From: Macrococcoides goetzii | GTDB taxonomy: Bacteria > Bacillota > Bacilli > Staphylococcales > Staphylococcaceae | Direction of reading: 5' to 3' | Assembly: GCF_002742385.2 (NCBI RefSeq) | Contig: NZ_MJBI02000003.1 | Coordinates: 124,001 to 188,000 of the forward strand | DNA: 64,000 nucleotides | Part shown: one piece after another, positions 46,661 to 55,835 of the stretch | How the letters are laid out: each line of letters opens with the position of its first letter | Numbering within the stretch: the first letter of the stretch is position 1 | Translations under genes and position numbers: made by a program | Notes under the pieces: generated by a model | The model's input: the letters and a program-made list of their open reading frames with translations, nothing else | Database searches by the model: none | What the model was told of the DNA's origin: nothing

Positions 46661-46692
46661 AAAAACAGGACAAGTTTGTTTGTCCTGTTTTT
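46661..46692 (-). terminator. Terminator between the two M6 protease genes
   Basis: AAAAACAGGACAA / TTGTCCTGTTTTT; T run on the minus strand. It separates the transcripts of the two paralogues. Confidence 0.85.
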
Positions 46693-46699
46693 AAAATAA

Positions 46700-48403
46700 T
46701 TATTTAAATATGCTAATCTTAGCAACCGTACCGTCTTCATTTTGATCTTCAACTTTAATCTTTATACCAAGTTGTGGCAATATACGACTACTGTCTGGTA
46801 CCTGCATGCGATCTCTAGCAGATAAACTATAGCGTTTATCTGTAAATAAAGTTACAGGTTTAGTTGATTTTTTCTTAAAGAAATAATTTTTTGCTTTGTT
46901 AAACTGACCATAACTCTTCGTATTAAATGGTGCATCAAACACTTGCGTATCCGACATTGGTATTAAACCATCTGGTGTTGTGATATTTGATGGACTAGCA
47001 TCAACGACACCAACTAAACTTTTACCGAAGTGTTTGGATAAATTTGCGTTATCCGGGTACGTTTCATTCACATACCAGATTAATAAACCTTTACCATATT
47101 GATTGATGCCAAAAGGATCTTTAATATGCGAAAGTCCTCTATCCACACCGTTATGTGAACGCCATTCTAACAGATAATAATGATTATAGTTTTTCACTTT
47201 GCCATTCTTATCTTTCTTTCGTATTGGTGGTAAGTTCACTTTCACAACATCATTATTCACACCTTTAATACTTGCCTGATCTAATAGATAATATCTTTTT
47301 TTCGAAGAGATATTCTTATAGTTCACTTCACTGCCTAGTATCCAGTTTCCACCGTAAATTTGTTGTAAATCTGACTTTGCAAATGGACTTAAACCGACTG
47401 GTTCCATACCAGGAATAATGCCGGCATCTGCGCCATAACTCATTAATGACCAGAATCTTACCGGTTCTCCGGCATGACTATTTGCATTCGGTGCTGTATC
47501 ATACTCATCAATCAAACCAAGCATATGTCCAAATTCATGTGCGAATGTACCTACTGTACTATCTTCAGCTAATATACCGTATTCAGCGATACCAAGACGA
47601 TTTTTATAGAATTTTGAATGCTTGCTATAAGTCCCTGGAATAGATTTTGGATTACCATTTTTTGAAAGCTCTACTTCAGAAACATGTTCCCAAATTGAAT
47701 TCTGTAAGAACTTACCGCCGCCTTCACTCTCACCGATACCACTAAATACAACGACAAATTTATCGACGATGCCATCCGGTTCTTTCATATTACCATCCTG
47801 GTCTAAATCATAATAGTCATATTGGTCGTATTTACTCATATCGATACTTTTATCTTGAGCTGCATGCGTAGCTGCTTCCATAATTAATTCAGTTACTTTT
47901 TCATCTTCATTATGTCCATAGTAATTTAGAGGATGTTTCGCACGATACCATCCTGTTACTTGACCTTGTAGTTCTAAACTATTTCCAGACACGTTCTGAT
48001 AATACTTTTTAATAGAATCATACTTTTTCTGATCAGGTCCTGTAATTGAATCTCCAAAGAATAACTGTTCATAATATGACTTATCATAAACTTTACGATA
48101 ATTTTCAGTATCAGCTTTCGTCAAAGTAGATGCTGGACTATTGCTAAAATCCATCATCACGACGAGCACGTTTTCTTTCATCGGTTGTTCACGATAAATC
48201 CTTTTCTTAAATGCCGGCACTTTATTTGCAACAGTAGAACTCGATTTAAGTACTGGTTCATTCACTTTAATCTTATCGGTATTATCAAACTTAATTTCTT
48301 CTTCTGTCTTTGGTACTTGTGTATTTGTGGCATATGCCATACTCGTTGGTAACAATACAGTTGAAATAGCTGCTATTGATAATGTTTTAATGAATTTATT
48401 CAC
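46700..48403 (-). CDS. Secreted M6 metalloprotease (short paralogue)
   Basis: 567 residues with a signal peptide (about 1-25, ending SMAYA-TN). The catalytic domain holds VMMDFSNSP, the calcium-type loop YDLDQDGNMKEPDGIVDKF, and zinc site FAHEFGHMLGLIDEYD near 290. YYLLEWRSHNGVDRGLSHIKD matches its neighbour, but the inserted beta-sandwich domain of the large form is absent, so substrate range may differ. The start is GTG preceded by AGGTAAGG, four bases after the stop of the lipoprotein gene, so the two are co-translated. All zinc ligands are present. Confidence 0.88.
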   Translation of the reverse strand: MNKFIKTLSIAAISTVLLPTSMAYATNTQVPKTEEEIKFDNTDKIKVNEPVLKSSSTVANKVPAFKKRIYREQPMKENVLVVMMDFSNSPASTLTKADTENYRKVYDKSYYEQLFFGDSITGPDQKKYDSIKKYYQNVSGNSLELQGQVTGWYRAKHPLNYYGHNEDEKVTELIMEAATHAAQDKSIDMSKYDQYDYYDLDQDGNMKEPDGIVDKFVVVFSGIGESEGGGKFLQNSIWEHVSEVELSKNGNPKSIPGTYSKHSKFYKNRLGIAEYGILAEDSTVGTFAHEFGHMLGLIDEYDTAPNANSHAGEPVRFWSLMSYGADAGIIPGMEPVGLSPFAKSDLQQIYGGNWILGSEVNYKNISSKKRYYLLDQASIKGVNNDVVKVNLPPIRKKDKNGKVKNYNHYYLLEWRSHNGVDRGLSHIKDPFGINQYGKGLLIWYVNETYPDNANLSKHFGKSLVGVVDASPSNITTPDGLIPMSDTQVFDAPFNTKSYGQFNKAKNYFFKKKSTKPVTLFTDKRYSLSARDRMQVPDSSRILPQLGIKIKVEDQNEDGTVAKISIFK

Positions 48404-48407
48404 TGCC

Positions 48408-49955
48408 TTACCTCACAATCATCTTTTCTTTTTGTATTAATTGATTTTTTGCATATATATTAATCGTTATCTCATCGTTCGCCTCTCTTGCTATCTTACC
48501 ATGAAAATAGCTATGAAAACGATTTTCATTTCTTTTAGTATCATAAGCACGGGACTGTCCGGGCGGATTGCCGTCAAAAAGACCGACTTGCTCTCCATCT
48601 GCATCAATCAGTTCAATTGAAACTTGATTTAGCTGTTCCTGAGTATATACATCCACGGTGAAACGCTGACCGATACTTACCGTCTTTGGATACTGTACGT
48701 CGATTTTACTTCCCGTTATCGTTTTATCCTGTGTGGTTTTATTATCTGTATTATCTTTTTTATTTATTGATTTATTATTCTGTTGATGCTCGTTACCTGG
48801 TACAGCTACATGCTTTGTATCTTTACCAAAACTACCCGGTTCAAAAGTTGATGGATCATACCATTTATAATCATGTCCAGGTGTTCCCCAAGGCTCACGT
48901 TTCGGTTCAGTCGATTGCTCTGGTATTTCAAATTTTAGCACTTTTGTTGGTTTATCTAAAGAAACCTTACCCTTCAAGGAAGAATAGTCTTCCTGTTTCA
49001 TCATCCATTGTATGAGATTTTCCATTAAAGCTTGATGATCCATCTCGCGAATTCCATCGTATGTCTGCTTTTGCTGACCATTATCTTCACGCACATATTT
49101 TGGTGTGCTATCTTCAACGATTGATGAATCACCGATAAATACGGCTTTACCTTTCCCTAGTTTACTAATCGCAATAAAGGCCCCCTCATCTTTAAAACCA
49201 TTCGTATAGACCCCTTGATCTACCGCATGCGACCATTTATCATGTTTTGATAATTTTTCAGGGTAGATGATGCCTTTAGCGATTTCGGGATTTGTTATCA
49301 TGATTGTGCTGCCGGCATGCATATTTACTTTCTCAACATCATCAAGCAAACCGAAAGCATTATCTTCATCCTTCGTTGACAATACGACATCATCTAATGC
49401 ATTATATCTGAATCGTACTCCAAATGTTTCACTTAGAAAGTCGCTTGAAGTAACACCCTGCATTCTGTCAGCATTTATTTCATCCTGTGACATACCTTTT
49501 GTAATATTGTGAAATGCACCACGTCGGTATCCATTAAAAATTTCCGAAGCATCAAAGCGATTTAAATTTCTGTCGGCGTTATAATGATCTGCAATCATCA
49601 TGATGCTACCACCTCTATTGACATAATCTTTAATCGCTTGTTGCTCACTTGACTTTAAAGGTATATTAGGTTCTGGCATAATAAATGCTTTATATCGTTT
49701 TAATAACTTCAGTGTAATCTCTGTCTGATAATCTGTAGAAGCAGTCGTAAAACCTAACTTATTAATGTCATCATTAAACGTAGAAAAGCCACCATCGATA
49801 ACCCAATCCGCTTCACCAGCAGTCACGCCATGTGAAGCATCAAATAATATTTCGCTTGCGTCATTAGATTTAAGATTTGTTGTGTTTGATTCATTTGATG
49901 AATTACATGCAGTCAGAAATATCGTTGCTGCAAATAGTACTGTGATTTTTTTCAT
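48408..49955 (-). CDS. Lipoprotein with glutamine amidotransferase-like domain (unknown)
   Basis: 515 residues. A lipoprotein signal ends in the lipobox LTAC at residue 17. Residues about 35-310 look like the GATase1-like/GldG fold: LFDASHGVTAGEADWV, FIMPEPNIPL, GGSIMMIADHYN, GKAVFIGDSS. Metal-like ligands include D-H-Y-N and S-H-G. A linker of K, D, N and T (about 380-420) leads to a C-terminal beta domain (about 425-515). The start is an ATG after GAGG. It is the first gene of a two-gene unit with the short M6 protease. I know no experimental role. Confidence 0.6.
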   Translation of the reverse strand: MKKITVLFAATIFLTACNSSNESNTTNLKSNDASEILFDASHGVTAGEADWVIDGGFSTFNDDINKLGFTTASTDYQTEITLKLLKRYKAFIMPEPNIPLKSSEQQAIKDYVNRGGSIMMIADHYNADRNLNRFDASEIFNGYRRGAFHNITKGMSQDEINADRMQGVTSSDFLSETFGVRFRYNALDDVVLSTKDEDNAFGLLDDVEKVNMHAGSTIMITNPEIAKGIIYPEKLSKHDKWSHAVDQGVYTNGFKDEGAFIAISKLGKGKAVFIGDSSIVEDSTPKYVREDNGQQKQTYDGIREMDHQALMENLIQWMMKQEDYSSLKGKVSLDKPTKVLKFEIPEQSTEPKREPWGTPGHDYKWYDPSTFEPGSFGKDTKHVAVPGNEHQQNNKSINKKDNTDNKTTQDKTITGSKIDVQYPKTVSIGQRFTVDVYTQEQLNQVSIELIDADGEQVGLFDGNPPGQSRAYDTKRNENRFHSYFHGKIAREANDEITINIYAKNQLIQKEKMIVR

Positions 49956-50031
49956 AAGTATCCTCATTAAAATAGTGTATTAATATATATTATGACATAT
50001 ACATTAACACACTACTGTAAATTTATTATTT

Positions 50032-50325
50032 TTATTTTGTTTTGTAAGAAATTAATCTCACTTTCACTTTGTCAGTTTGCAGATTAACGTCAGCATCTTT
50101 TGGTATTGTTACTGTTACATCCGTTAAATCATCAGATTCATTGAATTCATAAGTAACTAAATAACTTTCAAAATCCTGATCAAAGTTTGGTTTCTGTGCA
50201 ACGATGCGATTGATATCTCCATAGCTATCTTTAACAGTATAACCCGTGATTGCTTCAAGTTCACGTGCTATCTCTGATAATGTAAATGATTTGCCTTCCA
50301 GCAGTACAAATTTCTCTTCATGCAT
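50032..50325 (-). CDS. Small hypothetical protein, mixed alpha-beta
   Basis: A 97-residue soluble protein with no signal peptide or membrane segment: an N-terminal helical region (FTLSEIARELEAITGYTV) and a C-terminal set of strands (YLVTYEFNESDDLTDVTVTIP, VKVRLISYKTK). I do not recognise it. The ATG eight bases after GGAGG is chosen; the longer frame upstream has no site. It follows a lipoprotein gene by about 80 bases on the same strand. Confidence 0.55.
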   Translation of the reverse strand: MHEEKFVLLEGKSFTLSEIARELEAITGYTVKDSYGDINRIVAQKPNFDQDFESYLVTYEFNESDDLTDVTVTIPKDADVNLQTDKVKVRLISYKTK

Positions 50326-50403
50326 ATTGAACGCCTCCGTAGTCTTTTCTTCTATATTCCCGATTCTATCAGTAAAAAACATTCAAAATAGCCATCTCTT
50401 TAA

Positions 50404-51309
50404 CTACTGAATTACATATCCTTTTGACTGCGTATTTGTTTTATCATTCATATCTTTTGATTGGGATACGCCACCATTAATAAATAGACGCGCTTTACCA
50501 GATTCAACTTTTTTATAATCTACTTTATTAATTGCGATTGATTTATAGCTTATCGTTTTTTCCTTTGGTGCATATTCACTGTAATTATTTTCACTTTTCT
50601 TCATTGAACTTTCCTGTAATTCTGGTGGTATGAAAGAAGCATTTTCTGAAAATATTTTCTTATCACCTAAATCCAGCACACCGATATTATTATAATATAA
50701 CGGCTTATCTAAAGTATTCTCTGCAGTTACTTCATAAATCAGTACATAACCTTCTGTCTCACCATCAAACAGTACGACCTGATCTTTAGGCATATCTGTT
50801 ACTTTAAATATTTGTATACGGTTAATTGATGTTTTCATGCCAGAATCATTAAAGTTAAGTCCTACATTGCGAATCGATTTAATCGTTTGAATTTTGCCAT
50901 TTGTACTTGCTGCAATTGTATTGGGCATAGTCGCTTTATTTCTTGCCTGTGCTGTTTTCTTTTCTTTCTGTGCACGCACTTTAGCTTCCTGTTCAGCTTT
51001 TTGTTTTGCGATTAATCGATTGCGTCTATCGATAGCTTCCTGCTTTTTCTTCGCAGCTTCTTCACGCTTAATCTGTGCTTTTATTTCAGCTTCTTTTTCT
51101 TTTTTCAGCGTATCTATTTCAGACTGCTTTTCTTTAATTTCTTTATCGATCGATTTATTATCTTCCTGTAATGATTTATATTCTTTTTCTGATTTATCTT
51201 TTTGCTGCTTTAATGATTCAATATCTTTTTTAATTGCTGTTGTATCATCATTACTACAGCCCGTTAAAAATAAAGCACCTGAAATTGCTAAGTACGCAAA
51301 GTTTTTCAA
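50404..51309 (-). CDS. Coiled-coil lipoprotein (unknown)
   Basis: 301 residues with lipobox LTGC (cysteine at 18). Residues about 25-125 are a long charged coiled coil (K, E, Q-rich), followed by a beta domain (about 145-280) with VGLNFNDSGMKTSINRIQIFKV and YVLIYEVTAENTLDKPLYYNNIGVLDLGDKK, resembling DUF4352-like immunoglobulin-type domains. TTG start is favoured by AAGGTGGG six bases upstream. It is presumably anchored on the outer face of the membrane, with the coiled coil spanning the wall. Function unknown. Confidence 0.7.
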   Translation of the reverse strand: MKNFAYLAISGALFLTGCSNDDTTAIKKDIESLKQQKDKSEKEYKSLQEDNKSIDKEIKEKQSEIDTLKKEKEAEIKAQIKREEAAKKKQEAIDRRNRLIAKQKAEQEAKVRAQKEKKTAQARNKATMPNTIAASTNGKIQTIKSIRNVGLNFNDSGMKTSINRIQIFKVTDMPKDQVVLFDGETEGYVLIYEVTAENTLDKPLYYNNIGVLDLGDKKIFSENASFIPPELQESSMKKSENNYSEYAPKEKTISYKSIAINKVDYKKVESGKARLFINGGVSQSKDMNDKTNTQSKGYVIQ

Positions 51310-51455
51310 GTTAATCCCACCTTCATCATTCTGTCTTTATTTTAACATAGAATATAAATTTCGTATGGAATTAACATTTGGTTAAAATCTTATCTTTTGC
51401 TTTATAAAAAGAAATAACGAACAATAAGAATATATCAATACGAGGAGGAATATTT

Positions 51456-51962
51456 ATGAAATATAAAATTATTCATAGCCCGGTATCAAAAAGCACACCG
51501 AATCACATGATTCTACCTGTAATCGTCTATCAGGATGTTGACGGAGATTTTACTGAAATATTTAAACAGAATCAATGGACAGGTATATGGACAAATGGTG
51601 TATTTGACTATCATCATTTCCATCCTAATACACATGAAGTGCTTGGTATTGCTTCAGGTGAAGCAACTTTGATGATTGGTGGTGAATCAGGAAGTCAGTT
51701 AAAAGTAAAACAAGGTGATGCATTACTTCTACCTGCAGGCTATGGTCATAAACGTATCGAAGCAAGTGAGGATTTTAAAGTTGTGGGTGCATACCCAACA
51801 GATATTGATGTTGAAACGTTAACAAGTTATGAAGACATCCAAACAATTAACAGTACGATAAATAGTGTAATGTTACCTGAACATGATCCTATCGAAGGTG
51901 ACAAAGGTATAATGTTTAAAGAATGGCACAATATTTATCATTGTAGTACTTACGTGAAATAA
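51456..51962 (+). CDS. Cupin domain protein
   Basis: A 168-residue cupin. Motif 1 is FDYHHFHPNTHEVLGIASGEATLMIG with two histidines and a glutamate; motif 2 is LLPAGYGHKRIEASEDFKVVG with a histidine. It can bind a metal. Relatives are annotated as cupin-domain proteins without known substrate. GAGGAGG precedes the ATG. It ends in a terminator 5 bases after its stop, and the left copy of the corA-derived repeat starts at once after this terminator. Confidence 0.82.
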   Translation: MKYKIIHSPVSKSTPNHMILPVIVYQDVDGDFTEIFKQNQWTGIWTNGVFDYHHFHPNTHEVLGIASGEATLMIGGESGSQLKVKQGDALLLPAGYGHKRIEASEDFKVVGAYPTDIDVETLTSYEDIQTINSTINSVMLPEHDPIEGDKGIMFKEWHNIYHCSTYVK

Positions 51963-51966
51963 TGAT

Positions 51967-51998
51967 AAAAGGAGCAGAAATTTAATTCTGCTCCTTTT
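51967..51998. terminator. Terminator of the cupin gene
   Basis: AAAAGGAGCAGAA / TTCTGCTCCTTTT perfect hairpin; could also serve the GH101 gene from the opposite side. Confidence 0.88.
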
Positions 51999-52031
51999 AT
52001 ATTAAAACCACTTCTTTATTCTGAAGTAGCC
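51995..52031. repeat. Direct repeat, left copy (remnant of a corA 3' end)
   Basis: 35 of 37 bases match the right copy at 55831-55867, the first 27 without a mismatch. Read on the minus strand it encodes GYFRIKKWF and a stop, the exact C-terminus of CorA, and both mismatches are synonymous (TAC/TAT, AGA/CGA). It is therefore a displaced corA end rather than chance similarity. Confidence 0.85.
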
Positions 52032-52056
52032 CTATTTAATAAATATTGTAATCTTA

Positions 52057-55000
52057 TTATTTATCTTCATTTACAGGTTTAATCGTTAGATTGTCTATCA
52101 CAAAATCTTTCATTCCTTCAAAATTGATTTGATTATTATTTTTTACATTTCTTAAATCTGGCGCTTTATTCGTTGAATATATACCAATCCAAGTATCACC
52201 ATTTTCTCCACCAGTTACATTAAACGTTATACGCTTAGGTTTTGATTCATCAATCGTATTATTTAATGGTATTTTTTTGAAATCTTTATTAACATCTATA
52301 CTGCCATTACCTGTTGCAAAAGCATATGTTCCATCTGAGCCTGACTCATAATCAAATGACACTTCATAAGTTACACCAGGTTTGAAATAATAATTTTGTG
52401 GAATCGTTTGTATCACCATTTTATTTTTCCCAGTTAATCCATTTACCTTTAATGACCAATCTCCACCAATTACATCATTTAACCTTTTATTATTCCAGCC
52501 TCTTTGCGTATATGGTGCATTTTTTTCAGAGAGATGCACTCTATTATCTTCTACACCTTCAGCTTCTGATACTACAAATGGGAACAACCCTTGCGGTACT
52601 TTTTCAAAATCTTGATTAAATTCACTGTTGTTCATAAGTTTACTATCATTTTTCACAATTCTTAAATCATCAAAATATGTTTCTCCCTCTCCTTTTTCTC
52701 TATGGATTGTTAAATCAATATTGCCTGATTGTGGTGCTACGAAATATACATACATGTTTTGGAAATAGCTACCTTGATTTTTTTTAGTTTCCGATTCTTT
52801 ACTTGTATTATGAGCATCGGCTTTTACGTAATTTTTAGCAATCGATTGAGATGTAGATGTCGATGAAATGATTTTGTTTCCTTTTGAAACTGATATGCTC
52901 GCTTTATTTTCACTTCTATTATCTACACCAACATATAGTGCGTACTGTTGACCAGGAACTAATCCTTTAATTTTTTGTGTTAAAGAAGTATCAACTTTAC
53001 TATCTTGAATTTTTAACATCTCATTACCTGAAACTGATTCAGCAATACTGATACTACCTTTATCTCCTCTTACTTTCCATTGATCAATTCTTTCGCTGTT
53101 AAATCCAGTATCATCAATAAGTGTACCTTCGCTCCAAACCATCTTTTCTTCTTTTTGTTTCGAACCATATATTACATAAGGTGTTTCACTTTCAATGTCT
53201 TTCAAAGTAATTGTGTTATTTTTTAAATCTAACTGATCAACCAGTTCTTTTCCTGTATCAGTTAATTTATATACAAAAGCTTTTTTGCTGGACCAATTAT
53301 TTGGTAATTCCCAACTTGATGTGCCACCTTCAACGCTATAGTGGTATAATTTAGAATCTTTTACAGGTAGTAATTTACCATTTTGATCCCAATACCAAGG
53401 TAAGAGATATTTTTCTCCATCTAGTATTACTTTATTATTTAAAGTCATTGTTCTTGAGCGATAGTTTTTTATATCATTCTCATAATCATTCGATTTACGT
53501 TCAACAATAACCTTATCTTTATTTTCATTTTGCAATTCAACCAACATTTCTGGTGTCCAGTTAATCGTTTGACCATTTGCAGTCATTTTAACAGGTTGAC
53601 CATTTTCTATACGCATCACTTTATAATGTTGTAAAAATTTTGTTGGTACGTTCGTTTTAAATATATTTTTTATATAATTTGGATAATCATTTCGACCTTG
53701 CCATCCTTCGAAATCTTTCATATCATAGCCGCCTAATAAAGGAAAATCTGCTGCACCAGAATATTGTGGATAATTACCTACCCATGAATCTTTTTGATGA
53801 TTTCTTATAAATCTTGCAACCTCAGAATTTATGCCTTTATATTGATACCCACCGTATGTTAAGTCCGCAGCCCAGTGCTGGAAAGTTGAATCATACTCCA
53901 TACCATGACCCCATTCAACGCCGACTCGCCATCCTAAATCAGTAATCTCTTTTGCTAGTTGATGTGAAGCCCATGCCTGATTATTTCCTGACTGGTTATT
54001 TCCCCAAACATCTACATAAATGAAATCCAGTTTATCTCCAACAACCTCTTTAAATTTTTTAAATCTTTCAGCTCTTCCATGTGTTAAATCATAATCTGCG
54101 TCGATATTGAAACCTTGGTCTAGCCAGTTCCATCCATAGCTATAAGAACCATCTGAATTCTTTCTTAATAAATCCGGATTAAAGACTTTTGATTCAGGAT
54201 ACGTTTCTGATGCGTTTATATGCACCCCGAACTTAGCACCATATGAAGCTCCTTTAGATAATAACGTATTTAAGTCTTCTTTGCCGCCCATCCTTTGTCC
54301 AACATTAGCATAATCTAAATGACCTGAATCGTGACCTTCACTACCATAACCTTTCAATAAAATAGATTGCCCTAGTCCATCAGTATTTAATGAGAATTTT
54401 TTAACACCATCCAAAGTCTTTAAGAAAGGATTTTGAGCTTGTGAACCAAAATTCATTGCTATTCTATAGCCTACTAAATCAGGGACTTCTTCAAATTTAT
54501 AAGGATTGTTCATAATATCACGATAGCGGATTGCTCCATCTTGCCAATCAATCTTGTTATCTGCGTTCTCATCCTGTGCAATCGCTACTTTTACATGTGG
54601 TAATAAACCTTGTTCTTTTGCACTTTTATGTTGAAGTGTCGGCTGAATGATCCAAGGCGCAGCTGTTAAACCAACAGACTTAACTTTACCGTCATCATGA
54701 GCTATTGCAGAAACTCTTAGAAAATCTTGTTCCCCAGAATTTCCGACTTGTGCATTACTCCAGAGACCAGCACTATAATGGTCATTTGAAATAAATCCAT
54801 ACATACCATAGTCTAGAAACTCACTATTAAATGATTTATCTACTTTATATTCTTTATCTCCGCTTTTCATTGTGTTAGTTGACATTTTCGTCAGTTTCAA
54901 TGTCGCATCTTTTTCACCTTCATTAACTGAAACGAGTGCATGATCATAAAATCCAAATGAACGAATATAATTCTCAGGATCGTTCGAATGATTAATATAG

Positions 55001-55536
55001 TCAGTCATTTGTAATTCAATATTATTTTGCATTACAGCTAAATTAAAAATAAATGTTGCATCAATTGAACCGGATTCATTTTTTACATCTAATCGATATT
55101 CACTTTTTGAATTATTGATTTTTTTATAGGTTGTTTTCGCTGGCAATAGCTCTCCATTTACAATAACTTCATTGTTTTGATATGTCTGACCATTTACTTT
55201 TGTTCCATCTTTTAAAATATATTCTTTAATCGTCGGAAAATTTTCATCTACTTTAATCGTCATAGTATCAGATTTAAGGACATCCATACTATTTTTATTT
55301 TTAATTTCAGAAGATTGTTTAATTTTTTTATTTTTAGTTATACCATCTTTACTATTTCCTTTACCATTATTATTTTGTTCAAGAAGTATCTCCGGTGTTA
55401 ATTTTTTTGAATTTTCTTTAGTTTGTTCTGCTTGAGCATTTACACCTGTTCCAAACAGAATGGTTATACCCAATAATGACGATGCAACACCAGTTGAAAA
55501 CTTTCTAATACTAAATTTTCTTTTTTTCCTATACAT
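52057..55536 (-). CDS. Endo-alpha-N-acetylgalactosaminidase, GH101 family, YSIRK signal
   Basis: 1159 residues. A YSIRK-type signal (KFSIRKFSTGVASSLLGI) leads to a cleavage region VNAQAE. A low-complexity linker follows, then a beta domain (about 90-330) and the GH101 TIM barrel (about 330-650). The nucleophile aspartate lies in DFIYVDVWGN and the acid/base glutamate in VGVEWGHG, as I recall for the pneumococcal enzyme. C-terminal carbohydrate-binding beta domains (about 800-1155) follow. It releases the core 1 disaccharide from mucin-type O-glycans. No LPXTG anchor is present, so it is likely secreted. A cre-overlapped promoter precedes it. Confidence 0.9.
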   Translation of the reverse strand: MYRKKRKFSIRKFSTGVASSLLGITILFGTGVNAQAEQTKENSKKLTPEILLEQNNNGKGNSKDGITKNKKIKQSSEIKNKNSMDVLKSDTMTIKVDENFPTIKEYILKDGTKVNGQTYQNNEVIVNGELLPAKTTYKKINNSKSEYRLDVKNESGSIDATFIFNLAVMQNNIELQMTDYINHSNDPENYIRSFGFYDHALVSVNEGEKDATLKLTKMSTNTMKSGDKEYKVDKSFNSEFLDYGMYGFISNDHYSAGLWSNAQVGNSGEQDFLRVSAIAHDDGKVKSVGLTAAPWIIQPTLQHKSAKEQGLLPHVKVAIAQDENADNKIDWQDGAIRYRDIMNNPYKFEEVPDLVGYRIAMNFGSQAQNPFLKTLDGVKKFSLNTDGLGQSILLKGYGSEGHDSGHLDYANVGQRMGGKEDLNTLLSKGASYGAKFGVHINASETYPESKVFNPDLLRKNSDGSYSYGWNWLDQGFNIDADYDLTHGRAERFKKFKEVVGDKLDFIYVDVWGNNQSGNNQAWASHQLAKEITDLGWRVGVEWGHGMEYDSTFQHWAADLTYGGYQYKGINSEVARFIRNHQKDSWVGNYPQYSGAADFPLLGGYDMKDFEGWQGRNDYPNYIKNIFKTNVPTKFLQHYKVMRIENGQPVKMTANGQTINWTPEMLVELQNENKDKVIVERKSNDYENDIKNYRSRTMTLNNKVILDGEKYLLPWYWDQNGKLLPVKDSKLYHYSVEGGTSSWELPNNWSSKKAFVYKLTDTGKELVDQLDLKNNTITLKDIESETPYVIYGSKQKEEKMVWSEGTLIDDTGFNSERIDQWKVRGDKGSISIAESVSGNEMLKIQDSKVDTSLTQKIKGLVPGQQYALYVGVDNRSENKASISVSKGNKIISSTSTSQSIAKNYVKADAHNTSKESETKKNQGSYFQNMYVYFVAPQSGNIDLTIHREKGEGETYFDDLRIVKNDSKLMNNSEFNQDFEKVPQGLFPFVVSEAEGVEDNRVHLSEKNAPYTQRGWNNKRLNDVIGGDWSLKVNGLTGKNKMVIQTIPQNYYFKPGVTYEVSFDYESGSDGTYAFATGNGSIDVNKDFKKIPLNNTIDESKPKRITFNVTGGENGDTWIGIYSTNKAPDLRNVKNNNQINFEGMKDFVIDNLTIKPVNEDK

Positions 55537-55568
55537 AACAAACACTCCTTTTATTTTTTAATAATTTA

Positions 55569-55605
55569 AATATATATTCATTAATATTTTTTGTAAACCC
55601 TTTCA
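55569..55605 (-). promoter_or_regulatory. GH101 promoter with overlapping CcpA (cre) site
   Basis: TTTACA (55592-55597) and TATATT (55569-55574) are 17 bases apart on the minus strand. TGAAAGGGTTTACA (55592-55605) matches the cre consensus TGWAANCGNTNWCA at all but one position and covers the -35 box. Glucose repression of the glycosidase is the natural inference. Confidence 0.62.
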
Positions 55606-55791
55606 ACCATTGAATTAAAGCTATTTTCACTGAATTTAAAATTGGTATTATTATTTTTTTATTCGCTATTATTTTATTAAAATCTACTGCCGATTGAATT
55701 CTTCAAGACTTTACACAATATAAATAATGAAATTGAAATTTATTGGTTATATCCAATATTTTTTAGATTTATAAAAATTAATAATCAAATA

Positions 55792-55835
55792 AAAAAACCA
55801 ATAAAGTTGAATTTCATCAACTCTATTGGTTTTTA
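55792..55835 (-). terminator. Terminator of corA
   Basis: AAAAACCAATAGAGTTGA pairs with TCAACTTTATTGGTTTTT (one mismatch), loop of six, T run on the minus strand. Confidence 0.88.

Noticed and set aside
48510-48528. TGAAAACGATTTTCA as a cre or other operator
   Set aside because: It is inside the lipoprotein coding region, far from any promoter, with one base too many for the cre spacing; likely chance.
50894-51385. 163-codon plus-strand open frame, serine/phenylalanine/cysteine-rich
   Set aside because: Antisense to the lysine/glutamate-rich coiled coil; such shadows arise from AAA/GAA codons.
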